Positions 47,301 through 58,049 of a stretch of 64,000 bases of DNA are shown piece by piece. Each line of letters starts with the position of its first letter. The first letter of the stretch is position 1. The notes under the pieces are model-generated. The model was not told where the DNA came from, did no database searches, and saw nothing but the letters and a program-made list of their open reading frames with translations. Source of the stretch: Drosophila persimilis (lineage: Eukaryota; Arthropoda; Insecta; Diptera; Drosophilidae); contig NW_020825288.1 in the NCBI RefSeq assembly GCF_003286085.1, forward strand, positions 4,030,001-4,094,000. The letters are read 5' to 3'. Both the position numbers and the translations under genes were made by a program.

Positions 47301-50300
47301 TTATGTACAACTCTCCGGGTGCTGGCTCTGCTTGCGTTTCGATTTTGGCTCCTTGGGATGCTGCTCCATCGACGGACGACGCGGCCCGAGCGTGACTAAG
47401 GCGCTGGCCACGGCCAGGCCGTTCGATTGACCCGTCGGCGCTTGGGATTGGCCACCTATTAAATACGAAATGGATTAGCAATTGATTCGGGTCTAAAGCA
47501 TTCAAATTAATTCAAACCCGTGGGCAGCCGGACTAGAAGCGAGAGCACAGCCGCTCGATTGCCACAGCAAGGCTCCAAAGCAATGGGACTGGGACATTCC
47601 TGAGAACATGAACGAAATATGGTTAAGAAAATAAAGCCATTTGAGGCAGTCTCGTTTCGCCCACCTTTTTGCGTTTCTTGGACATATGGCCAATGCCCTC
47701 CAGCGTTAGACTCAGATCAATACTTTCGCGGTTTTCAATGTCGACGAGCACCTATAACGAGATCGAAGAATGTGTCAAGAGTGTGCGTCCATTGGGGCCG
47801 TCAAAAGTTGAGTGACTTACCTGTGAAAACGGTCGACTGGCCATCTGTTCCATTTCGACAAACAAACGCTGCCGTCGCCGGAACATGTCATACTTTTGCT
47901 TAATCTTCCACAGCACAGCGGCCATGAGGAGCAGCAGCAGGAAGCAGGAGGAGAACGTAATGAAGAACTGCTGCAGATTGAGCTTGGGATACTGGGAGAA
48001 TGCAATCTGAATCCAGATGGGGGGCTGGAAGTCATGCACAAACACATAGAATGTCGTCAGCGAGCTATTGTCATCCGGCGAGTGACCGAACTGATATTCG
48101 GTTTTGGGGAACCGATGGCGGAACGTCGAGCAGTTGACGCCCACCAAAATGAGCATGTCTGGCGAACCGGCTCGCTTCACCGAAATGTCCATTTTGGCCG
48201 GCACACTGCAGGTAATCGTAAAGTCCGCGTCGATCTCCGGCTTGCCGGGCGAATTGCGAAAGTTGATTTGGGTGAAGTGGCGGTCCTCCTTCTTCGACAG
48301 ATTGAAAGTGAACTGGTAGTCGATGGTGAGCTCGTAGTAGCACGAGCCCTTGAGCGGATCGCCATGGTAATGGTTCTGGGAGTCACACTTCTCGCAATGA
48401 TCGCCGACAATGCCCTTGGTGGTGCAGTAGCACTTGCCAGTATCCGGATGACAATAGACGCCCTGATCGTTGCACTCGCAGCGCTGGCACTTCCCCCCGT
48501 TGATGGGACTGCCCCAGTATCCCGTCCGGCACTTCTCGCAATGCACGCCCGTCGTCAGATTGTTGCACGGCTGTTCGCAGTGCTGCTGATCGTTGCACAC
48601 CGAATGACCGTTGCAATTGCAGCGCGGACACGACGTGAAGAACCAGTGCTTCAGGGCGCACTCTGTCTCGTCGTAGGGTGCCAGGGCCCCACCCACCACA
48701 CATCGGCCGAGCCCCGTGTTGGAGCCGTTGTCGCACCAGCCGCAGGCGGGATCGTCGAGACACTGCTGGCAGCTGTTGTAGTAGCCGCACTGGGCACTCG
48801 ACAGGGCCGTGGTGGTGCCGATGCTCAGTGCCGTCACCGGGGAGGAGCGGCACTTGGCAGTGAAGGTGGTCCACTCCCGACACTGGCCGTAGGGGAAGCT
48901 GGCCGTGTAGGCATTGCGATCCACGCACCGCTGCTCGTTCTGGCACCAAATGCACTCATCCTCCGTGCAGTTCTGGCAGTTGGTCAGCGTCGCACACGCC
49001 GGCGGACAGACGACATCGTCCTGCGTGCGATTGGACACCGGCCCACCGGCTGTGGAGGACGATCCATGGCTGCGACAGCGATTCTGCTCTGTGTCCCACT
49101 TGCAGGCCGCGTTCGAGGAGCAGGCACGACAGTTGTGCAGCTGCTCGCAAACGGACTGCATGAGGAAATCCTCCGACACGGGACAGGCTACCAACTGCTT
49201 GGCATTCAGCGGGGGCCCCACTGTCGATGCCGGCACCTGCGGCACGGACTGGTGCGTCGTCGACAGCTCGAGGAAGACGGACGCCACGGATGTGGTCTCC
49301 CGACAGCGCTCCTTGCTGCACACCCCATTGCCGCAGTATGTGCAATCGAAGGCGGTCGAGACGCACGACTGACAGTTGCCCAGCTCCTGGCAGCGCAGGA
49401 CGTCGTGCAGCAGCTCCGAGGTCATGGTGAGACGACTCTTCGAGGGGCACGCCACATAGTCGTACTGCTCGCGGCCATAAATGGCCGATCGCTGCACCTG
49501 GGTGATCGAAATGCAGCGCATCTTCTGCACATCCCAGATGCACTTGATGCCGGGCCGGGCGCTGGTGCATTTCTCCTGCTTGGTGTAGTAGCTGCAGTAT
49601 CCCGGCTGGTAGCGCAATATGTCGTTGAGCAGCTGTCCATTGAATCCTCCGTAGATGTAGAGAGCGTCCTCAAACACCACCGAACTGTGGCCAAAGCGAG
49701 CCAGATCTGCCTGCAGGTAGCTGGGCATCTGATGGAAGTGCCACGAATCACAGTAGACGTCATAGACGAGCAGGTCCTTGCTATAGCACTTGGCGCCGTA
49801 GCTCGTGGAGGTGTCGTTGTGCGTGTTTCCCCCAAACACCATCATCAGGCCCTGGTTCACAAAGTTCGCGGTGTGCAGCAGCCGGGCACTGGGCGCCGAC
49901 GAGAGCAGGCTCCAGATGCGTGTCGAGGGCTCGTACGCGTACAGCCGCGAGCTCAGCACCTGGCTGGACTCGCTCTCCGACACAATGCCGCCGTACACGT
50001 AGACCTTCTCTGTGAGAAAGTCGTAGGCGGCACTGTGTCCGTAGCCTCCCTTTACGACGAAGCCAGAGGTCTGGACGATGCGCCACTCACGTGATCCGAA
50101 GTTAAACTCCTGCACCGTGTTGAGGTAGCCATAGTGGGGCGAATGCCCGAATATGACCACCATATACTGATAGTTGTTCTTGTCCCCGAAGCCAGGGACC
50201 AGCGTGGCCGTGTGCCCCACCACGTGGAGGGGCCCGCACATGCCACTTGGCCCGGTGGTCACGTTGCACGCGTCCGTCCGCACGGTGATGTTCTCCCACG

Positions 50301-53300
50301 TCTTGGCCGACACATCGAAGGCCCACAGCTCATTGGAGATGCCCTGGCCCTTGATGACGCCGCCGTACATGAAGATCTTGTCGCCGTACATGACGGTGGA
50401 ACTGCCATAGCGCTTGTCGGGCACCTCGCCGCCATCCTCCGGATGTACAGTCTCCCACACATTGCCGTTAAAGTCATAGGTACTCATTAGCTCGCCGCGT
50501 CCATACGATTCCCCGCCCACAATGTGCAGAGTGTCGCGCCAGACGGTGGCGCCATGGGAGGCGCTGCCCGCCGGCGCCGGTGAATGCTTGGGATGTACAG
50601 TGGTCCAGGCGCCATGGGCGCTGACCTGACTACAATCATCGCCAGCAAAGCCATCGTAGCAGATGCAGCTAAGGACAGAGCAACGGATCGGATAAGTATT
50701 TGGATGAGCATTGGATTGGGACTACGCTGAGGACTTACCGCTCCTGATCCAGTCTGCAGTGGCCTTGGTTTTTCTCTTCCATGCAATTGCCCGGACAGGC
50801 AGCCATATTGCAGGCCTCGCCCCTGTACATGGGATCACAGATGCAGTCGCCATCCCGGCACTTGCCATGCCCTGAGCATTCCACCTCTGCAAAAGGGATG
50901 AGAGAATCAATCGGAGTACATGGAAGGCAAGGAAGCTATAGCTACCATCGCTATCCGTTGGACAGCCATTCATTTTGTAGGTTAGATTAAAGCCAGACAT
51001 GTTGTAGGCATCGTCACTGAAGAAGTGCACCAGGGCAGTGCCCGATCTGGCTATCACCTGCGGCACGTGTCGTATGGAGAAGTTCCCCCTGTACATGAGG
51101 CCGCTGCAAGCAGAAAGAGTGACGGATAAAGGTCAGACATTGACACAGGAGGTCACGGCTAGTCTATCACTCACCTGAAGACCGCCAGCAGGGGCGAGTC
51201 CACGCTGTCGCCGTCGTATATGTAGAGGTGATCCCAGCCGCATTCCGTCGCAAATTCCCGCAGGTGAATCCGTATATTGGATGTTCTTGGCGAATTGGCA
51301 TTATGTCGCCGTCCCCAGTGCGGGTGGCGGGCATCGATAAGCCAACTGCACTTGACACTCACCGAATAGTTGCCCCAACCATCGTGTATGGTCCCCATGG
51401 GATGGTACATGCTGCAACACAGAGGCACAGAAAGAGAGAGAGACAGATGTAGGGGGGGTGGTGGGGGGTAATGTGAAATGAATCCGTATAAAGCGTAATC
51501 GATGTGGCAAAAGATAAATCAATTCCGCAATCGATTCAATGGGAGGCGACTACATGCGCAATGCCTTCTTCAATGGATGCTGCCTCTGCCTCTGCCGCTG
51601 CCGCAGCCGCTGTCTCTGTTCAAAGATAATTGAATTTGCCGGCCAGTGCAAATGCAATCTCCCCCCATTGATTGATAGAAAAAAGCGGCAGAGTGAGGGA
51701 GACCGACCGCAGCTGAAGCCTCTCAACTGTTGAGTGTGTGCCTCGCTTCTCTCTCTCATTCACAAAAGGTGACCGTTCATTCTTTACTCTTTTCCCAACC
51801 CTAGCACTAGCCCTAGCCTTACGCTGCAGCTCACACACACACACACACACACACGAATGGAGATTATAAATAGAAATATCTGCTGAGTAGAGGGCATGTG
51901 CGACAGGTGACCATTCCAGTGACAGTCGCTGCATGTAACCCAGTGAGAGCATTCAATAGTCGACTCTCATCTACGACTCACATCCGCTTAAAAATAACTG
52001 CTTTCTTTTTGCTCGTCTCTCATTCCACGCGAAATGTAACTCAAGGAATGGTTTACCCTACACTCGGGTGAACGTGTCCTACAGACTCTCTCAAGATGTT
52101 TAAACAATCAAGTGGGGGAAAGTGGTTTCGGGTGTCCCAAACTCGAATGCTGCTGCTCACGTTACATCGGGCACGCAGACGATTCTAGGCATTGAATAAC
52201 AAGAATCAATGTCAGTAGGGTATGCATATGTATATTTATACCCTCATTGGTAAATCCAATGAATCATTTTGGGCACTGAAGCGCCTAGAATGGCCCAGCC
52301 ATACGCACAAAGAGAGTAATAGAGAGAGAGAGAGAGAGAGAGTAACGCAGGGAGAGCGTTTGTAGGTGACCAGCAGGAGACTTTGTCATGTGTGCAATGG
52401 CTTGGAATGCATTAGTGTAGGAGGAGGGGGAGGGGCAACCCAGCAGAGTTTTTGTTGTTGCTGCCCAAAGCCCATTCAAATGCGAATCGTGTGCAAACAC
52501 AGACGACAGGTGGGCGGTGGGAGAGTCCAACTAAATACTCTCTCCCCCAGCGATAAGCGCGGCTGATAAACGATAAGCGAGTGAGGAAGATATTGCTTAT
52601 CGGCTGAGTAAATCGCAATGCACGGAGTTGTTGGAGGGAGCGGCCCATAAAGCAGGTCTGGGAGATCAGAAATGCATAGTTCTGCGGCAGGTGAAACGAC
52701 CTTAATGGTTGGGTGCGCATTTTTTTCGGATCCATCATTCGGGCAACGACGCAGGGCAGGTGTTTTAAAGCGCTGACAGCGCCCAGAGCTTAGTTAATGT
52801 CAAGATAGTAGCAGCAGAGGGGAAGCTCTCTCTCTCTCTCTCTTATCGAGTTTGCTGAACAAACAGCTTTGGAAACATAAACAAAGCATTTCATAAGCTT
52901 TATGACGATTTATAATATATGTACATCATCATATCATATTAGCCTGGCCAAGAGAACGAACTCCATGTGGCAGAGAAACAGAAAACCTGTCTATCTCCCC
53001 GGACAAGTTCAAAGTCAAAAGCGGGTTAATTAAATAATCCGTATTGGCAGTGACAGGAGGAGGCGACGCGACTGTTCTGCTGGTGGTCGTAGAAAGCAGG
53101 TGAAAGAACGCTCGGAGCGGGTCCACAAAGAGAGAGGGAGAGAGATTGCGAGAGAGAGGTAAGAACCCGTTCAACGAGAAAAACCAAACCGTTGCTTGAC
53201 ACAAATAGGCCACAAAAACAACAACAACTAAAAAAAAAGAAAGAGTGTGGAGCTTTGATTGGATAACGTTGACGCAGATTTGTGTGTTTTTTATTTTGTA

Positions 53301-53794
53301 TGAATCATTGAGCAGCACCCCAGGCTCATCTCTTCCTTCCCTTTCATTTTGAGTAGAACTTACCGCACTTTTCCTCCGCAGAACTGGCACTCGGGCCCCT
53401 GCCACCCGTCAGCGCACAGGCACTGGCCATCCTCCTGGCACTGGCCGTCGTTCTGGCAGCGACTCCCGTGCGCCGTGCAATTGTACGCGCTGGCCCGATG
53501 CAGGCCGCTGAAGCAGCCGTGGAAGAGGAGCAGCGTCAGCAGGAGCAAACATTTTCGCCTGTATTTCGCATTGAAGGTCGGCGATGTGGTGGTGGTAGTA
53601 GGAGTGGAGGTGCTGGCGCCACTACGCAGGCTCTGATGATGGTGGTGCTGCTGCTGCTGCTGGCTGTTTACTATGGTAATGGAGGGGGAGGGATTGTTGT
53701 TGCGATTGCGATTTGAGCAGAATGATGTTGTGGAAGACGTCACTGGCGATGAAGGCTGCTTCTGCTGGTCCCCCGCATGCTCCACCAAGCACAT
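47301..53794 (-). CDS. dsd: distracted (dsd), attractin-family type I membrane protein
   Basis: The fly counterpart of attractin/attractin-like-1, a large cell-surface protein. Exons are 53794-53364, 51411-51175, 51103-50946, 50886-50739, 50668-47821, 47751-47665, 47599-47518 and 47455-47301; the joined frame is 1381 residues with all phases matching. The order is: a Ser/Gln/His-rich N-terminus; a hydrophobic segment (about 82-92); EGF (106-138); CUB (about 140-270, FATECGWDHLYIYDGDS); two EGF-like modules; six Kelch repeats (about 370-690); four PSI/plexin-like Cys modules; two laminin-type EGF modules; a transmembrane helix (1225-1246); and a tail with the attractin signature (MEQMASRPF, PIALEPCCGNRAAVLSLLVRLP). 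I see no C-type lectin domain. The first ATG after an in-frame stop is at 53794, in a good CAAAC context. Confidence 0.95.
52321..52342 (+). repeat. (AG)n microsatellite in dsd intron 1
   Basis: An uninterrupted AG dinucleotide run in the 1952-bp first intron of dsd. The same intron also has a CA run near 51833-51854. Confidence 0.9.
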
Positions 53795-54102
53795 GTTTGA
53801 TAGACTTTCGTCGACTGCCGCTGTTTGGGGTATTGGCTGCAGTTTCACGTTTCACATTTTCTCGCGACGACAAAATCCTTCGATTTTTGTGGAGGGGAAT
53901 GCCTATTGCACAATTCTTTTGCTCTCCCCGCACGGACAAGCAGACGGCCAGGAGTACGCTGGACACTAGACGAACACAGAAACACACTCACGAACACACA
54001 CGAATTGCACAACCTGGTCGCGCTCTTAAGAATTAGTTGCAGCGCCTTAGCCAATTTCTGAGCAAAGATATTGACAATTTTTATTATGAACAGAGAGACG
54101 AG

Positions 54103-54190
54103 AAATCAGCGCGAGTGTTGGATAGCAGTGCACTTACGCTTGCAGCGTTGCCAGAAAGCAGACCGTGACTCGCAGTCGATGTATCGATAA
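54103..54190 (+). promoter_or_regulatory. dsd/Tusp divergent promoter module, copy A, with DRE
   Basis: This 88-bp module ends in a perfect TATCGATA (54182-54189) and lies 0.3 kb upstream of the dsd start codon. It shares about 90% identity with copy B, 311 bp to the right in the same orientation. The common core includes GTGTTGGATAGCA, TGCACTTA, TTGCAGCG, TGCCAGAAAGCAGACCGTGA and TCGATGTATCGATA. DRE sites mark constitutive fly promoters and BEAF-32 boundaries. Confidence 0.7.
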
Positions 54191-54413
54191 GGAACGGGAC
54201 TCATTGTTGTTAACCGGGCCATAACCGATTGAAAAAAACGACCAATTCCTCAATTTCGATCTTCCGTCGAATATTCCCAGCTATATAGAACATTTGGCAA
54301 TGCTCAGATAGTTTTCTCCGAATTCTCAATAAATTCTCTACCCGACCGGCCTGTTCCAAGCAATTGCATTTCTATAGATTTCTATGAAATTTTGAATTTA
54401 TTTTTGCAAAGAC

Positions 54414-54500
54414 AAATCAGCGTAAGTGTTGGATAGCACTGCACTTAAGGTTGCAGCGCTGCCAGAAAGCAGACCGTGACCCGCAATCGATGTATCGATA
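54414..54500 (+). promoter_or_regulatory. dsd/Tusp divergent promoter module, copy B, with DRE
   Basis: The second copy of the module at 54103-54190, same orientation, ending in a perfect TATCGATA (54493-54500) followed by TACATCG. About eight substitutions and no indels separate the copies over 86 bp. It sits just upstream of the presumed plus-strand leader exon, so it is a natural core-promoter candidate for that gene. Confidence 0.7.
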
Positions 54501-54519
54501 TACATCGCAACAATCGCGG

Positions 54520-55224
54520 TTCGTTAGAGCGGAAGTCGCAGGCAGCTGAAATTATTTGGATTTATTAGAATTTCTGAAAGAAATCGTCCTTCTTGGTAGT
54601 GCCACAAGTTGCGGCTGTTGTTGGTGCTTCACTAGATGTTTTCCCAAAGTTGCACACGCATTAAATGTTGCTGGCACAAGCGTTAAAGTACATAAAATCA
54701 ATACCCCCGAAATAACAACAACCAGGCGTCCGGTGAGAAGCGCGTAAATTCCGTCAGTTTTTCGAGAGCTTCAGTGATAAGAAAATGTGCGAATCGGCAG
54801 GCGCAGGCGCGCTCTTCCCCGACAAATTTTCCGACTTTTCCTGCGATGCGAGAGAGGCGACAATCCAATGGCCACAGTTTACGTTCGGAAGTCGATGAAA
54901 GCTGTGTGCTGGCCGTGGCCAACGGAATTTTAACCGTTGAATGTGCGTTACGCGAGTGTGTGTGAGTGTGTGCCATGCACGCGTCTGTGTGCCATCCGTG
55001 TAGTAGTAGAGGAGCAGCGAACGAAAAAACGGAACGTCTGCTTTAACAATTGCAAAAAGAAAACCACACACACACACACGTCACGTCACAGAGCGTCTAA
55101 AGAGCGGAGCTTAGGCTGCATCCGGGATTCGGTTGGAAAAAAACTATAATTATATTGGCGTCCAGCATTGCAGTGGATACCTGGAAGCACAGGGACACCA
55201 CCCGCAGCAGCAGCGGCAGCACAG
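54520..55224 (+). other. probable 5' leader exon of the Tusp-like gene
   Basis: This region starts just after the DRE of copy B and ends in a strong donor, ACAG|GTGAGT, at 55224. A non-coding first exon is inferred. It contains an upstream open frame of 37 codons (54785-54898) that could limit translation, and a CA run. The real start site is unknown; an additional intron within this stretch is possible. Confidence 0.4.
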
Positions 55225-56278
55225 GTGAGTGGCGGAATTTCGTTGTCTCCATGGAGTGGCAATCATTCGTTACAGCAGGGATGGGATGGATTCCGGGGGT
55301 GGATTCCGGGCCCGGGCTCTGGCTCTGGCTATGGCTATGGCTCCCGGTGCCTGCCTACAACAGACACGTCTCTCTGGAGGTGTGGGAGTGTTGTTGTGGC
55401 GACACAATGCTGCCGACCACAACAACACATTCCCCTCCCCCCCAGCGAAGTTCCCTTTAGTTTTAGCCTCTAATTAAAGTCTGTCCATTATCAGCACTTT
55501 GGCTATATTTGCTTAGCGCTTCGCTGCTTTTGTGGCACATTTTTTTGTGTTTTTTTTCGGCTAAAAATGCCTGGAATTTAGCAGTTACAGAGGGAGCTCT
55601 GCCCACGCACGTTTTCGATTAATCCCCGCATCAAATGAAGCGAAGCAATGACAGTGAAAATCGATTGGCATTGGCACGCTTCCCTGTATGCCAGTGGCTG
55701 TGTGTGTGTGTGACTGAAACGAGTCCGCGGGGACTAGTAGGGCACATTTCTGGCAGAGGCAATCATAAGCGTCCATAAAACCAGCGAGCGGCTCATCCAA
55801 CGGCTGTGGAGAGGGGCGCCCTGTAATACGAATGCGTGCTGAAATTGAAATTCCGTTAGTTGGAGCGATAACCGTTATTCATATATTTGCATGTTCATAT
55901 GTGTGTGTGTGTGTGCTACTCAGTTTTTGCATAATTTAGATGACCGCGCTGCTGGCGTCAACCGCGACCGCGGCGCCTACGCCAACGCCAACGCCAACGC
56001 ATGACCGCCAATGTCTTGCTGTTGTTCTTGGCTGCTCTTCCTTATGCTCCTCCTCTGCTTGTTCTTGGCTGCTGCTCTGCTTCCTCCTTCCCCTCGGCGG
56101 CGACTGCTCTTTGAGAAATTATTTTTAAGTTTGTGGGCGTCCGGGGCCGTGAAGGGGAGGGGTCAGATGTGTGTGTGCGGGAATGTGTGCCACCGCCGCC
56201 GCCGCCCCAGCCCTCAAGGTCATTTACATTCTGTTTTATTTCTTTTCAATGAGCGTTGCGTTGCGTTTTCTCTGTTTT

Positions 56279-56420
56279 TGTACCCCGCACTCGAAGATTT
56301 TAGGGGTATATACGCTTTGTGGTAAAAGTGGTGGAAAGCGTTTTCGACCCGGCTCAAACGACGTACAAAATATATTGTATAAATTACATAAATAAATTCA
56401 CTGAGTAACGGTTATAGAAG
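56279..56420. mobile_element. INE-1/DINE-1-like fragment in the Tusp-like leader intron
   Basis: TACCCC (56281-56286) GCACTCGAAGATTTTA GGGGTA (56303-56308) forms the inverted hairpin typical of Drosophila INE-1-type ends. It is followed by TATACGCTTTGTGGTAAAAGTGG and GCGTTTTCGACCC, close to the GCGTTTCCGACCC block of those repeats, and by CACTGAGTAACGGTTAT near 56399-56415. It is non-coding and diverged. Confidence 0.45.
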
Positions 56421-58024
56421 TAGAGCCGCGGCCTTTGCCGCTCCCTCTCGTTTTTTTTGTTTATCTTCAATTTGCATTTTTTCTTCTCTTTTTTTCATTA
56501 TATAATTTGTAACGTTTGTGGAGAGGGGTGTGGCAGTGGGTGGGCGTTGTTTTGTGGCAAGTTCAAGTGCAGCAGTGCCGAGACGACGGCGGTGGCGGCT
56601 TGTGGTTGTTTTTTTGTTGAATGTTTTGCCAATATTTTCGCCATTGACAACACACACATATACAGTAGGGGCGGCAATGGTGTGTGGGCGGGGCTGTTGT
56701 TTACCTTGCCAATACCTGAATTGGCGGGCAGTTTTATTATTTTGCATAACTAAAGAAGGAACAACAGAAAGAAGGAACAACAGCCAGACGAAACAAGAGA
56801 ATAAAGAAACAAAAAAATAAAAAAAAACAAATAATGCAAAAAATTGTTTGTATTACAAGGGAGGAGGCGGAAGGTGGGGCAATCGAAATATTTAATACCC
56901 TACAAGATTTATTGTTTTCCAGAGAATATATAGAAATATGTGCGATATTATATAGTCATCCCATTTTTTGTAGACTTCGTTTTACAATATAATAAACTCA
57001 ATAAATTGTCATTGAACTTAACTTTCTGTAAGTTGTGTTGGAATATCCTCGGAAACCACAAGGAAAGGGGTTTTCAAGCGATTGTTTCTATATCAGCCAC
57101 AAAATACAGTGATATATGATTATATATTTATTTGGCAGGGTAAACAGAAATTGGCAAGAATTCCTTGGATTATCTGAGGGACTGAGACTTACGGAGGGAA
57201 TTCTGATGAAAATTTCTTCAACTTAAGGACTTTTTGAACATATGTAAATATACGGAAGTATCTTGGGAAAGTATCTATCTGCTGTGGAATATGAAGATGG
57301 GTCCTTTCCAATGGGTTTTTTGGGCATATATTTGAGGTGTCTTATGTTCCACCGTTCTCCGTGGCAAGCTCCAGTTTCAAGTCAAAATACCCTTCCTTCT
57401 GCCAGAGAACTATTAACATGGAAAAAAGAAAACGCACCCGGCAACAAAACAAGCAACAAGAACAGAAACAACAACGCAACGGAGAGAAGTAGCGCCAGTG
57501 AGGCGCACAATTTTCCCAGTCAATGGGTGGGGCAGGGAGAGAGGAGGATAGCAGGGACGGGGCTAAAGAGCGAGAAGGGGGGGTTGGGGCCCAGGGAGGG
57601 TTAGGTTAAAGTAGAAACAAATTATACGACACACCCCCCTCTCAGCGTACAACGGATTGGGTTGGGTGGGTGGAGGGGGGAGGGGTTTGGTTTCGGTAGC
57701 GCCCCGTCCGCATCAAGTCAATAAACAAGCAGCAGTTACAACAACAACAGCAAACACAAAAACAATGGGGAAAAATTGAAGGATAAAATGGAAGGAGGCG
57801 CTCTCCCCGCCCGTCAGCTTTTATACGGCATTTCCCCAGTGCCATCGTTCCATTGCTCCATTAAAGCTCAGTGCACACACACACACACACAAACAACATG
57901 CTCGTACATTTAACGGTTCCCAGCACCCCAAAGAGCTGTTTGTCTCTCTCACACCACCACAGCCACAGCCGCAGACACACACACTCTCAGTCGGTGCCTG
58001 ACGTTCTACCTCTCTGCGGATACC

Positions 58025-58049
58025 CTCTCTCTCTCTCTCTCTCTCTCAC
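58025..58049 (+). repeat. (CT)n microsatellite
   Basis: An uninterrupted CT dinucleotide run in the leader intron of the Tusp-like gene. Confidence 0.9.

Noticed and set aside
47896..50094. 732-codon plus-strand open frame opposite dsd
   Set aside because: It is antisense to a conserved attractin exon and is Arg/Ala/Val-rich as expected for a mirror frame; no recognisable domains.
53794..53848. Longer dsd start giving 18 extra residues
   Set aside because: The first codon of that frame (53848) is GTG, and an in-frame TGA lies two codons before it. The first ATG is at 53794, in good context.
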